Source: CAYSLC01 sp964431545 (GTDB lineage Bacteria; Desulfobacterota; Desulfobacteria; Desulfobacterales; JAABSP01). From it: DNA of 23,030 nucleotides. The DNA lies in the NCBI GenBank assembly GCA_964431545.1, contig CAYSLC010000070.1:1-23030 (forward strand), given 5' to 3'. A program made the translations under genes and the position numbers. The notes under the pieces were generated by a model. The model saw only the letters and a program-made list of their open reading frames with translations. It had not been told where the DNA came from and searched no databases. Positions 1 to 8,082 of this stretch are shown piece by piece. Within the stretch, counting starts at the first letter, position 1, and each line of letters begins with the position of its first letter.

Positions 1-730
1 GCTCGAACCCGCCCACCACCAGTCGCTTCAGGTAAAGTTCCGGTGCGATGCGGAGGTAGAGATCGATGTCGAGGGCGTTGTGGTGGGTTTTAAACGGCGC
101 CGCCTCCGCTCCCCCGGGGATGGGCTGCATCATGGGGGTCTCCACCTCCAGGAAATCCCGCTCCAGCAGGAACGCCCGGACCGCCTGGATGACCCGGCTC
201 CGCCGGACGAAGATCTCCCGCGCCTCCGGGTTCACGATGAGATCCACATACCGCTGGCGGTACCGCTTCTCGGGATCCTTGAGACCGTGGAACTTCTCGG
301 GGAGCGGACGGGTGGCCTTGGCGACGAGGGCAAGCCGTCTGGTCAGAAGGGTCCACTCCCCCGTCTTGGTCTGAAAGACCGGACCCTCCAGGCCGATGAA
401 GTCGCCGATATCCATCTGCCGGAAGAGGCCGTACGCCTCCTCCCCCACCCCATCCTTCCGGATGTAGGCCTGAAGGCCCCCGGTCCGGTCCCGGAACCGG
501 ATGAAAGTGGTCTTTCCGAACCGGTTGACCGCCATGATCCGTCCGGCCACGGCAAAGACCGCTCCGTTCTCCCCCAGGCTTCCGGGATCCGAATCGACGG
601 CCCCTTTGATCTCCGCCACCGTGTGCGTCACACCGAAGTCGTTGGGAAACAGACGGACGCCGCTTTTTTTCAGTTCCGCCGACTTCTGTTTCCGCTTCGC
701 GATCAGATCGCTGGTTTTATCCTTTTCCAT
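1..730 (-). CDS. lysS: Lysyl-tRNA synthetase, class II, N-terminal part (cut by window edge)
   Basis: Charges tRNA-Lys with lysine in the cytoplasm. The frame gives 243 residues from ATG at 730 and runs off the window at base 1, so only the N-terminal half is present. Residues about 55-140 form the OB-fold anticodon-binding domain (AVAGRIMAVNRFGKTTFIRF, then DRTGGLQAYI). They are followed by the family hallmark KFHGLKDPEKRYRQRYVDLI at 146-165. The catalytic-domain start has the signature ETPMMQPIPGGAEAAPF near 197-213 and RIAPELYLKRLVVGGFE at 227-243. These match bacterial LysS closely. The start is preceded by only a weak ribosome site (GGAAAG). A second ATG at 743 opens an out-of-frame 8-codon frame that overlaps the lysS start. 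The upstream neighbour on the same strand is the pilS-like gene, 118 bases away. Confidence 0.95.
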   Translation of the reverse strand, partial: MEKDKTSDLIAKRKQKSAELKKSGVRLFPNDFGVTHTVAEIKGAVDSDPGSLGENGAVFAVAGRIMAVNRFGKTTFIRFRDRTGGLQAYIRKDGVGEEAYGLFRQMDIGDFIGLEGPVFQTKTGEWTLLTRRLALVAKATRPLPEKFHGLKDPEKRYRQRYVDLIVNPEAREIFVRRSRVIQAVRAFLLERDFLEVETPMMQPIPGGAEAAPFKTHHNALDIDLYLRIAPELYLKRLVVGGFE

Positions 731-848
731 GTCCACTTTCCATGTCCGAACGTCTCCCCCGAACCCGCCCCGTCGGCGGCGGTCAAGCACACGGCACTTC
801 CCGCCCGGCCGTCGACCGGGAAAAATCAAGCCCCGAACTATAGGGGAT

Positions 849-2168
849 TTACCCAGGGGTGTCAAGGCGCTCCGGCGGGGCGGCCCGTTTTACCTTGAGG
901 GTGAACTGGGTGCCCCGTCCGGGTTGGGTCTCCACATCGAGCCGCCCGTCGTAGGATTCGAGGATCCGGTGGACGATGGACAGCCCGAGACCCGTTCCGT
1001 TGGGCTTGGTGGTAAAAAAGGGATTGAAGATCATCTTTACGGTTTCCGGGGACATGCCGATCCCGTCGTCCCGGACGGTGAGGTGTACGTGATCGGATCT
1101 TTCCGGATATCCACGGATCTCGACACACCCCTTTTCGCCGACGGCCTGTACCGCGTTGAGCAGGAGATTCCACAGAATCTGCCGGAGATGGTCGGGATCC
1201 ATCTCCACCCACAGTTCCGGTTCGATCTCCTTTACATAGGTCACGGCGCCGCCCTTGGCGTTGTCCCTGGAGAAGAGGGCGACGGTATCCCCCACCACCT
1301 GTCCCATTTCGATGATCCGACGCTGTCCCCGGGGGGGCTTGGCGAAGAGGAGGAAATCACTCACCAGGATGTTGAGCCGGTCCGCTTCCCGCAGAATGAT
1401 GGTCATCAGCTTCTCGTCCGAGGGTTCCGGCTGGAGGTTCTCCTTGAGCAGTTGGATCGATCCCCGGAGGGAGGCCAGGGGGTTCTTGAGTTCATGGGCC
1501 AGGCCGGCGGCCATCTCTCCGATGGCCGCCATTCGCTCCACCCGCTTGACGTGGGCCTCCATGAGTTCCAGGTCGATTTTGGTCCGGCGGGTCTGCTCGG
1601 CCAGGAGCCCGCTCAGGAAGGCCACCGCAAAACAGGCCATCATGGTGACCACGATCCGGTAGAGGATGTGGGGAAAGGCATACCCGGCGATCCCCACGGC
1701 GACCTCGGGGCCGAAGGGCTGGATCCACCCGTAATACTCCAGGTCCACGAGCACGCCGTACTGAATGCTGCAAACCGCCGCCATCACCATCGATCCCGGC
1801 CGAAAGAGGATCATCGAGGCGTAGATGATCACCACCAGATAAAGGAAGGTGAAAAGGCTTGCGAATCCGCCGGTGAGAAAGACGATGAAGGTGACGGCGA
1901 CCGTGTCCATGGCGATCTGGATATAGCCGAAGAGCCTCGGCCGCCGGATGCGATAAAAGACAAGGGAGTATACGAAGGAAAGCAGGAATATGGCCGCAAT
2001 CAGGCCGTAAAGGACCAGAAAGGGGGCGGAACCCGAGGAGGTGGTCCTCCCCAGTTGCAGAATGACCGTGGAGCCCAACAGCAGGGAGGAGAAAAAGACC
2101 CGGAAGAAAATGAGCCACTTGAGCTTATGGCGCAGTTCGCTGTCGGGCGACCAGGATTCCGAATTCAT
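849..2168 (-). CDS. pilS: PilS-like membrane sensor histidine kinase
   Basis: Membrane histidine kinase of 439 residues. About six hydrophobic segments lie between residues 19 and 190. A short cytoplasmic linker follows, then the HisKA H-box around AAGLAHELKNPLASL with phospho-acceptor His225. The ATPase part follows: an N-box (ILWNLLLNAVQAV), a DDGIGM motif and FNPFFTTKPNGTGLGLSIV. The six-helix N-terminus and the position directly after pilC point to PilS, which with PilR controls pilin transcription in Pseudomonas and Geobacter. There is little room for a PAS domain between the last helix and the H-box. The ATG at 2168 is chosen because upstream sequence is only a shadow of pilC; its ribosome site is weak (GGGAG, distant). 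No response regulator follows; the next gene is lysS. The kinase assignment is firm; the pilin role is inferred from position. Confidence 0.85.
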   Translation of the reverse strand: MNSESWSPDSELRHKLKWLIFFRVFFSSLLLGSTVILQLGRTTSSGSAPFLVLYGLIAAIFLLSFVYSLVFYRIRRPRLFGYIQIAMDTVAVTFIVFLTGGFASLFTFLYLVVIIYASMILFRPGSMVMAAVCSIQYGVLVDLEYYGWIQPFGPEVAVGIAGYAFPHILYRIVVTMMACFAVAFLSGLLAEQTRRTKIDLELMEAHVKRVERMAAIGEMAAGLAHELKNPLASLRGSIQLLKENLQPEPSDEKLMTIILREADRLNILVSDFLLFAKPPRGQRRIIEMGQVVGDTVALFSRDNAKGGAVTYVKEIEPELWVEMDPDHLRQILWNLLLNAVQAVGEKGCVEIRGYPERSDHVHLTVRDDGIGMSPETVKMIFNPFFTTKPNGTGLGLSIVHRILESYDGRLDVETQPGRGTQFTLKVKRAAPPERLDTPG

Positions 2169-2233
2169 GTGGGGTTTGGCGGACGCTCCCGGTGAGACTC
2201 CCCGGCGTGTCCCTTGATCACGTTCGTGCCTTC

Positions 2234-3439
2234 TTAGACCGCGCCGGCCATGCTGAAGATGGGCAGATACATGGCGACCACCAGGGTGCCGATGACCACC
2301 CCGAGAAAGACCATCATCATCGGCTCGATCATCTCGGTGAGGTTGTTGACCGCCTCGTCCACCTCGTCGTCGTAGAAGTCGGCGATCTTCCCCAGCATGA
2401 TGTCGAGGGCTCCGGTGGACTCCCCCACCGAGATCATCTGACAGACCATGGGCGGAAAGACCCCGCTTTCCAACAGCGGCTCGGCCATGGTTCGCCCCTC
2501 GGCGATGTCGGCCCGTACCTCGTAGATGGTCCGCTCCACGGTCTTGTTCCCGGCGGTCCGGGCAACGATGTCCAGGGAGTCCAGGATGGCCACGCCGCTC
2601 TGGAGCATGGTGCTCATGGTCCGGGTGAACTTGGCCACCGCCACCTTCCGGAGGAGCATCCCGAAGACCGGAAGTTTGAGGGCCAGATCGTCGATGACGG
2701 CATTGCCCTTCTCGGTTTTGTAGAACCGTCTGAACGCGTAGATCCCCAGACCCACGCCGGCGGCGAGAAAGAGAAAGTTGTCCCGGGTGAAATTGCTCAT
2801 GTTGACCACCATCTGGGTCAGGCCGGGAAGCTGCCCTCCCAGGGAGGTGAACATATCCTGAAACACGGGGATGACGAAGACCATGATGACCGTGACCACG
2901 GCGATGGCCACGATGATGGTGATGGTGGGATAGACCAGCGCGCTCTTGACCTTGGCCTTGAGCTTGGCCGCCTTCTCCAGATGATCGGACAGCCGACGCA
3001 GGATGGTGTCGAGGATACCGCCCGCCTCTCCGGCGGCGATCATGTTGACAAAGAGGGAGTCGAACAGATCCGGGTATTTCTTCAGGGACTCCGCCAGGGT
3101 CTGGCCGCTCTCCACCGAGTCCTTGACGTCCAGGAGGATCTTTTTCATCTTGGGGTTTTCCGCCTGGGAGGAGAGGATGTCCAGGCACTGGATGATGGGA
3201 AGTCCCGCGTCGATCATGGTGGAGAACTGCCGGCAGAAGATGATGACGTCCTTCTGCTTGATCTTCGGCTGCATAAAGGTGATGTTCTCGAACAGATCCT
3301 TCGGTTTCTCCTTGACCTTATAGTCGGTGATCCCTCTTTTTTTGAGCATCGCCTCGGCGGCCTTGATATCGGTGGCCTCCACCTCCCCCTTCTGGGACCG
3401 GTTTCGCCGATTGATGCCTTTCCACTGAAAAACGGGCAT
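2234..3439 (-). CDS. pilC: Type IV pilus inner-membrane platform protein PilC
   Basis: Platform protein of 401 residues, the normal family length, on which the PilB and PilT motors act during type IV pilus assembly and retraction. It begins MPVFQWKGINRRN, as PilC proteins do. Two T2SSF domains lie at about residues 70-190 and 270-400, each with the family GE-x-(S/A)G-x-LD pattern (AAGEAGGILDTIL and GESTGALDIML). Three hydrophobic stretches are visible: after LVYPTITII, at FLFLAAGVGLGIYAF and at the C-terminus (VFLGVVIGTLVVAMYLPIF). A near-ideal ribosome site, AAGGAGGT, precedes the ATG. A good -10 hexamer lies about 60 bases upstream. The pilS-like gene follows 65 bases later, so the two are probably co-transcribed. 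No pilB, pilT or pilin gene is in the window. A type II secretion GspF role is possible but less likely next to pilS. Confidence 0.93.
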   Translation of the reverse strand: MPVFQWKGINRRNRSQKGEVEATDIKAAEAMLKKRGITDYKVKEKPKDLFENITFMQPKIKQKDVIIFCRQFSTMIDAGLPIIQCLDILSSQAENPKMKKILLDVKDSVESGQTLAESLKKYPDLFDSLFVNMIAAGEAGGILDTILRRLSDHLEKAAKLKAKVKSALVYPTITIIVAIAVVTVIMVFVIPVFQDMFTSLGGQLPGLTQMVVNMSNFTRDNFLFLAAGVGLGIYAFRRFYKTEKGNAVIDDLALKLPVFGMLLRKVAVAKFTRTMSTMLQSGVAILDSLDIVARTAGNKTVERTIYEVRADIAEGRTMAEPLLESGVFPPMVCQMISVGESTGALDIMLGKIADFYDDEVDEAVNNLTEMIEPMMMVFLGVVIGTLVVAMYLPIFSMAGAV

Positions 3440-3495
3440 AAAAGGACCTCCTTGTTTACGGAATACGGGTGCTGCGGTCTTCTCTTCGGTTTAAT

Positions 3496-3501
3496 ATTAT
3501 A
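3496..3501 (-). promoter_or_regulatory. Likely -10 element of the pilC promoter
   Basis: On the minus strand the sequence reads TATAAT, a perfect sigma-70 -10 hexamer, inside an AT-rich island that stands out from the GC-rich surroundings, about 60 bases before the pilC start. The hexamer 17 bases upstream (ATCTAC) is a poor -35, so the promoter may need an activator. The spacing of GG and GC elements does not fit a sigma-54 promoter. Confidence 0.45.
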
Positions 3502-3524
3502 TGGAAAATAAAGCAACAGTAGAT

Positions 3525-3575
3525 TTGCCGTCCCCGCGGATGCGGCAAGAGGAAAGCCGGGGCGCCGTTTGCCGC
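3525..3575 (-). other. Three mutually complementary arms upstream of pilC
   Basis: On the minus strand the arm GCGGCAA (3569-3575) can pair with TTGCCGC (3542-3548). The same middle arm can instead pair with CGGCAA (3525-3530). Two mutually exclusive hairpins are therefore possible. There is no U-run, so this is not a standard terminator, and it lies upstream of the candidate pilC -10. It may act on read-through RNA from the TerD-like gene or be chance in GC-rich DNA. Confidence 0.25.
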
Positions 3576-3606
3576 GGGCCCACAAGGGGTTCGCGGATCC
3601 CCCGCG

Positions 3607-4137
3607 TTATCGACGGATGATTTCGAGAAGATGCTCGAGCTTGGTCAACCCCTTCAAGGTGCCGACCTTGCCGATGTTGACCAGTCTGGCACCGGCCGGT
3701 TCGATGTCGTCGAGGGCGGCCAGCACGATCACATTTCCCCCCGGATCGTCCACGGGGCTCACGTCGATCCGGGAGTTCCCAGCCGTAAGGGTCAGGCGAA
3801 TACCGCCGTCGCGGAACGGGGCCGGTTCACCGTCCTGGACCTTCCCGTAATCCCAACAGAGGAGCCAGATGGCTCTCAGGCCGTCGATCCGCGCGATCCG
3901 CAGGGTCTCCTGGCTGGCGCCGCCGGCTTCATCCCCCGCCGCATCCCCGGAGAGTTCCATGTAGGGAAAGGCGTCGAGCGCCCCCGGCTCCCCGAAGTAG
4001 ACCAGCCCGTGCTTCCCGCTCCGCTCCTCGTAGATCGCGGCCAGGTCGAAATCGGCGGCCGAGGTCCATCGCAGGGTCGCCAACAGCTGTTCGCGCACCC
4101 CGATGGCGGCCTGGGCGTCCTTCTCTTTCAGTTCCAT
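3607..4137 (-). CDS. TerD-like stress protein
   Basis: Protein of 176 residues with no signal peptide or membrane segment, so probably cytoplasmic. Residues 20-130 resemble the TerD/CABP fold. LRWTSAADFDLAAIYEE matches the family's LGWD...FDLDAS opening. GDAAGDEAGGASQETLRIA occupies the place of the calcium-binding GDNRTGEGDGDDE loop. It is followed by an ILLCW-like strand and a strand ending GIRLTL. Several acidic residues of the loop are altered, so calcium binding is uncertain. The ATG at 4137 has a clear ribosome site (AGGAGGG); the frame continues upstream but without one. The gene lies 64 bases after sppA on the same strand. No other ter genes are nearby, so a tellurite-resistance role should not be assumed. 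Confidence 0.6.
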   Translation of the reverse strand: MELKEKDAQAAIGVREQLLATLRWTSAADFDLAAIYEERSGKHGLVYFGEPGALDAFPYMELSGDAAGDEAGGASQETLRIARIDGLRAIWLLCWDYGKVQDGEPAPFRDGGIRLTLTAGNSRIDVSPVDDPGGNVIVLAALDDIEPAGARLVNIGKVGTLKGLTKLEHLLEIIRR

Positions 4138-4201
4138 GATCCCTCCTGATGCCAGCCGGGGGGTGAGCCGTCCCCCGAAGGGGCAGGGCATGCCGAGGAC
4201 G

Positions 4202-5974
4202 TCATCTCACCCGGAACGCCGGCATGGAAAGAACCCCGGGGTCCGACAGCGAACTCCCTCCACCGGGCAACAGCCGGAGCAGGGGGCCCAGGGTCCGGAC
4301 GGCCTCCCGGGCCCCGGCCATGGGGTCGATCGGCTCTCCGGTGATCCCCAGCCGCTGTAAAACCGTCTGAAGGAACGGCTTCCGGGGCGGGAACCGTTTC
4401 AGCCGGACCGGCCTCCCCGGATCGATCCCGGCCGCCTCCCGCGCCAGACGGATGGCCAGCGGATATCCGCCCAGGGCGTCCACCAGCCCCAGGTCCAGGG
4501 CGTCCGCCCCGGTCCAGATCCGCCCCTTGGCGATCTCCTTCACCTCTTCCAACGGAAGGTTCCGCCCTTCGGCCACCTTTGTGGTGAAATCCCCATAGAT
4601 CCGATCGAGCATCTCCTGAAGGAGCGCCCATTGCCGCGGGGTGTAGTCCTCTATGGCGGTCCACATGGTGGCGGCGGGTGTGTTGTGCATCTCGTCCCAG
4701 GTGACCCCCAGCTTCTCCCAGAAGGCCCGGGTCACCATCTTACCGGCGACCACGCCGATGGACCCCGTGATGGTGGCCGGATGGGCCACGATCTTATCCG
4801 CGGCCATGGCCACGAAGTAGCCCCCGGATCCGGCCACATTCCCCATGGAGACGATCACCGGCTTGCCGGCCGCCTTGGCGTGGAGGGTCTCCCGCCAGAC
4901 GGTGTCCGAGGCCACGTAGGAGCCGCCGGGGCTGTCCACCCGGAAGAGGATCGCCTTGACCGCTTCGTCCTCCACCGCCTGCCGGAACGCCTCCCCCACC
5001 CGTTGGGAACTCAACAGCACATCCCCGGTGAGCGGGTTGTACTCCGAGGCCCCCCGGTGGACGTTTCCGATCCCGTAGATCAGGGCGATGGTCTCCTCGC
5101 CCTCACCGTACCGCCGCTCCCCCCGACGGAGGTATCCGGAAAGATCGAGAGGCTCCGCCGCCTCGCCGATCTCCTCCTGGATCTTCTCGTAGACCTGATC
5201 CTGGTAGGCAAGCCCGTCCACCAGCCCAGCCGCCACCGCCGCCTCGCCCGCGAGGATCCCCTCCTCCATATGAGCGCGGACGGTCTCCCCCGGAAGCCCC
5301 CGATCCTCGGCGATCTGGTCGACCATGCCGTCGGTCAGGGATTCCAGAATCCGTCCCAGAGCCTCTTCCTGAGCCTCGGTGAACTCGGTTTCGGTAAAGA
5401 GGTTCATGGCGGTCTTGTACTCTTTCCGGTGATCCATCCTGGGCTTCACCCCGAGCTTGTCGAGGGTTCCCTTGACAAAAGGGCTTTTCACGAGAAGGCC
5501 GGTGAGGCTCACCTCCCCGGATGGCTGCATGTAGATCTCGTCGAAGGCGCAGGCCAGGTAGTAGACCCCGTTGCCGGGACCGAACTCCCCGAAGGTGTCG
5601 GTGAAGGCGACCGCTTTCTTTCCCGACCGCCGGAAAGCCGCCACCGCGTCCCGGATCTCCTGGATCCGCGCCAAGCCCATGTATGCAGGCCCGATGCGGG
5701 CGACGAAGACCTTGATCCGGTCGTCCTCGGCGGCCATCTCCAGGGCCTCCACCACCTCCATCACCCGGAGCGGGTTTCCATCCACGAATCGGGCGGCCGG
5801 ATCATCGGGAAGGTACTCCACGAGCCCCTCCGAGAAGTCGTATTCCAGGATGGCCTCCCCGGGAACCTCCCCCCGGCCCTGCCAGACGACGATGAAACTG
5901 ATGGTCATGGAGATCAGGGAGATCAAGGTCAGGAGCCCGAGGGCCGCAAGCACGTTCTTGATATATTTCACCAT
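4202..5974 (-). CDS. sppA: Signal peptide peptidase SppA, 67K type (protease IV)
   Basis: Membrane-anchored serine protease of 590 residues that degrades signal peptides left in the inner membrane. One N-terminal helix is seen (about residues 6-31), followed by two tandem peptidase S49 domains, the full-length arrangement of the E. coli enzyme. The catalytic lysine should be Lys187 in EYKTAM (E. coli YKSAV). The nucleophile should be Ser383 in MGNVAGSGGYFVA, followed by the conserved ATITGSIGV. The DSPGG motif precedes it. The dyad is thus split between the two halves, as expected for this class. The ATG at 5974 has an AAAGGAC ribosome site; the frame is open further upstream, but that part overlaps the preceding gene. 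The receiver-SBP gene lies 76 bases upstream and may be co-transcribed. Confidence 0.92.
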   Translation of the reverse strand: MVKYIKNVLAALGLLTLISLISMTISFIVVWQGRGEVPGEAILEYDFSEGLVEYLPDDPAARFVDGNPLRVMEVVEALEMAAEDDRIKVFVARIGPAYMGLARIQEIRDAVAAFRRSGKKAVAFTDTFGEFGPGNGVYYLACAFDEIYMQPSGEVSLTGLLVKSPFVKGTLDKLGVKPRMDHRKEYKTAMNLFTETEFTEAQEEALGRILESLTDGMVDQIAEDRGLPGETVRAHMEEGILAGEAAVAAGLVDGLAYQDQVYEKIQEEIGEAAEPLDLSGYLRRGERRYGEGEETIALIYGIGNVHRGASEYNPLTGDVLLSSQRVGEAFRQAVEDEAVKAILFRVDSPGGSYVASDTVWRETLHAKAAGKPVIVSMGNVAGSGGYFVAMAADKIVAHPATITGSIGVVAGKMVTRAFWEKLGVTWDEMHNTPAATMWTAIEDYTPRQWALLQEMLDRIYGDFTTKVAEGRNLPLEEVKEIAKGRIWTGADALDLGLVDALGGYPLAIRLAREAAGIDPGRPVRLKRFPPRKPFLQTVLQRLGITGEPIDPMAGAREAVRTLGPLLRLLPGGGSSLSDPGVLSMPAFRVR

Positions 5975-6050
5975 CGATCGGTCCTTTCGATCCTGTCCGT
6001 TCGATCCCACGCCGAACCTCGGCGGGTCGAGGTCCCCGGGGAAGGCGGGG

Positions 6051-7511
6051 TCAACCGGTTCCTCCGCGGCGGTCGATGATCCGCTGGACGATTTCGGCCG
6101 GATCATGGAAGACCGAGGCTTTGGGCTCTTTGCCCCCGTGCCGGCACGGCCCCTCGGCAAAACGGAGGTCCACGAGTCGTTCGAGGTCCACCAGGGTGCC
6201 GACCCCCATTCGTTCCGTCATATAGCGCTGCATCCGGTCCAGCTCGTCGATGGTGGGGAAGAGGTCGTCGGTTTTGATCCCGTGGGGCTCCCGGAGGACG
6301 CTCTCCAACATCTCGTGGCTCAGATGGAGGTCCCCCCGGGGATCGAGGAAATCGACGGCCACCTTGGCGGTGGTCCCCGGATAGTTCTGGGCGAAGAGGC
6401 CGGCCTGCACCAGTTTTTCCACCAGTTCATGAACGGCGTCCGGATGGCTTTCCAGAACCGAGGCCCGGGCCGCCACCACACAACAGGGATGGTACTCCCA
6501 CAGCTCCCCGGAGAGGAAAAGAAGCTCCGCGCCCCCTTCGTCGATCGCCTTTTTCCCGATGGGCTGGGCCACCAGGAATCCGCAGGACTCCTCCCCCCGC
6601 AGGAGCAGCTCCGGCATCTTCACCGGCGGCACGACCTCGTAGGTCACATCCACGTCTTCAGCGCCGGCGAACCCGGCGTTGAGGTTCAGCTGCCGCAGGA
6701 AAAGGTGGGAGAGCATGTGGTGGATGGAGAGCACATGGGGCAGATAGAACACCTTCCCCTTGAACAGGGTGGCCAATCCGTCGCTCGGTCGGGCCCTCCT
6801 GGATCGGACGCAGACGCTCCCGTTGCGATGGGCGAAGAGGATGAGACGGATGGGCACCCCCGCGCTGAAGAGGTCCATGGCGATGGGCGCCAGGGTGAAA
6901 GCGATATCCACCTCCCCGTTTTCCAGGGCCTTCTGCACGGGGTTCCAGCCGGACATGCACCGGGTGTCGAGTTCGAAGTACTCGGGGGTGATCCGGCCAG
7001 AATCGATGAAGTGTTTCAGGACGCCGAGGACCAGGTGGTCGGTGATCTGGATGTGGGCGACGGACAGACGGATCTTTCCGGTCCGGGAACGGGCCGCGCC
7101 GGGTGCGGGAGCCGCTTCGGCGGGGCCGCCGCCGAGCACCCTCTCCAGCACCCCCTTGAGTTCCTCCACCGTGAAGGGCTTGGTGATGAAGCCGGAGGCC
7201 CCCGCGCTTTCCGCCCGGGCCGCCTCCCTGGACTCCGCCTGGGAAGTGGCCATGACAAAGGGCGTTCCCCCGTGGACCCGGTGGGACCGCACCCACTCCA
7301 GGAGGTCGTACCCGTTCATCTCGGGCATGTTCCAGTCGCTGATGACCAGACCGACATCCGCCCGCTCGCCGAGGATCCCGACGGCTTCCCGGCCGTCCGT
7401 TGCCTCAAGGATCTCCTGGAAACCGATCCGGCCGAGGGCTTCGACCATCATCCTGCGGGTCACCCCGAAATCCTCGACCACCAGGACCGTTATCCCAGTT
7501 TCCATCTCCAT
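6051..7511 (-). CDS. CheY-like receiver fused to NrtA/SsuA-type substrate-binding domain
   Basis: A 486-residue protein with an unusual architecture. Residues 6-125 are a complete CheY-like receiver: acidic pair Glu13-Asp14, phospho-acceptor Asp59 in VISDWNMP, Thr89 in MATSQ, Lys111 in ITKPFT. An Ala/Pro-rich linker follows (about 126-145). From about 146 to 400 the sequence resembles NMT1/NrtA-type periplasmic binding proteins: KIRLSVAHIQITDHLVLGV, NPVQKALENGEVDIAFTLAP, VFYLPHVLSIHHMLSHLFL, a VVPPVKMPELLLRGE...GFLVAQP block and a WEYHPCCVVAA block. There is no signal peptide, so the binding domain should be cytoplasmic. The ATG has an AGGGGGTG ribosome site. It could be a phosphorylation-controlled small-molecule sensor; ligand and partner kinase are unknown. 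No histidine kinase or ABC permease is adjacent. Confidence 0.85.
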   Translation of the reverse strand: MEMETGITVLVVEDFGVTRRMMVEALGRIGFQEILEATDGREAVGILGERADVGLVISDWNMPEMNGYDLLEWVRSHRVHGGTPFVMATSQAESREAARAESAGASGFITKPFTVEELKGVLERVLGGGPAEAAPAPGAARSRTGKIRLSVAHIQITDHLVLGVLKHFIDSGRITPEYFELDTRCMSGWNPVQKALENGEVDIAFTLAPIAMDLFSAGVPIRLILFAHRNGSVCVRSRRARPSDGLATLFKGKVFYLPHVLSIHHMLSHLFLRQLNLNAGFAGAEDVDVTYEVVPPVKMPELLLRGEESCGFLVAQPIGKKAIDEGGAELLFLSGELWEYHPCCVVAARASVLESHPDAVHELVEKLVQAGLFAQNYPGTTAKVAVDFLDPRGDLHLSHEMLESVLREPHGIKTDDLFPTIDELDRMQRYMTERMGVGTLVDLERLVDLRFAEGPCRHGGKEPKASVFHDPAEIVQRIIDRRGGTG

Positions 7512-7648
7512 CTACGGCACCCCCTGTCCCAAAGGCATGGCCGGCAAGAAAAGCCTCTTCCCAGCGCCTGAAGCGTGCTTGGCAAAGTTTGGAAAACCAT
7601 CTCACAACGGGTATGAGGGTGCAAGATTTTTTTTCTTCTCCTGTTCCG

Positions 7649-8005
7649 TCATCCGAGGAGCTGCGACCGGAGCCAGTCCCGGACCACGCCCTCGGTGGAG
7701 TAGACCCCTTTGTTGTGTCCGACGGAATCGAGGAAGGAGGCCTTGATCTCCTCCGGCAGGGGGATGGCCGCCAGCTCCTCGGCCTCGTCGGAGTTCCGGC
7801 GGATCAGGTAGATGACGGGTTCGTCCTTCCACGTGTTGACCACGAAATAGTGGGCCACGTCGTCCTTGGAGCGGATCACGTAATTGCTCCTCGCCCAGTT
7901 GTTCCCCCACTCCAGGTAGAGGGTGACGGCATCTTCGGGGGTCATCTCCCAGTCGATGGCGTTTATCAGATCATCGTTCTTTTTGACATCGTCGATTCCC
8001 ATCAT
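7649..8005 (-). CDS. Small conserved protein, possibly DVU0772-type
   Basis: Protein of 118 residues, soluble and acidic, with no signal peptide. Visible blocks are MTPEDAVTLYLEWGNNWARS, KDDVAHYFVVNTW and PVIYLIRRNSDEAEELA, then a C-terminus ending VVRDWLRSQLLG. It resembles a family of small proteins conserved in sulfate-reducing deltaproteobacteria; from memory, and unverified, this may be the family labelled DVU0772. No function is known to me. A clear AGGAGG site lies 8-9 bases before the ATG at 8005 (a second ATG follows at once). The gene has its own good promoter, which overlaps the end of the upstream gntR gene, so it is probably expressed independently of the lactate operon. Confidence 0.7.
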   Translation of the reverse strand: MMGIDDVKKNDDLINAIDWEMTPEDAVTLYLEWGNNWARSNYVIRSKDDVAHYFVVNTWKDEPVIYLIRRNSDEAEELAAIPLPEEIKASFLDSVGHNKGVYSTEGVVRDWLRSQLLG

Positions 8006-8053
8006 GGCGGGGCCTCCTCGTCCTGGGTCATTATCGAAAAATGTTTTCTGCTA

Positions 8054-8082
8054 ATAATAATCCCCCATAAAGGATCGATCAA
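8054..8082 (-). promoter_or_regulatory. Sigma-70-type promoter for the small conserved gene
   Basis: On the minus strand TTGATC (8077-8082) and TATTAT (8054-8059) are separated by exactly 17 bases, matching the consensus at 4/6 and 5/6 positions. The -35 overlaps the stop codon of the gntR gene, and the start codon at 8005 lies about 50 bases downstream of the -10. Confidence 0.6.

Noticed and set aside
731..848. Terminator or lysS promoter after the pilS-like gene
   Set aside because: A short CCCGG/CCGGG stem is present but lacks a U-run, and no -35/-10 pair fits well.
501..2195. Open frame of 564 codons on the plus strand opposite the pilS-like gene
   Set aside because: Low-complexity His/Gly/Asp/Pro translation with no domain; it mirrors the real kinase frame, as expected in GC-rich DNA.
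3515..3536. Possible sigma-54 promoter before pilC (GG and GC elements)
   Set aside because: The GG and GC are separated by 13 bases rather than the required 10.
4631..6079. Open frame of 482 codons on the plus strand opposite sppA
   Set aside because: Translation is a mirror-frame artefact, while the opposite strand has full SppA motifs.
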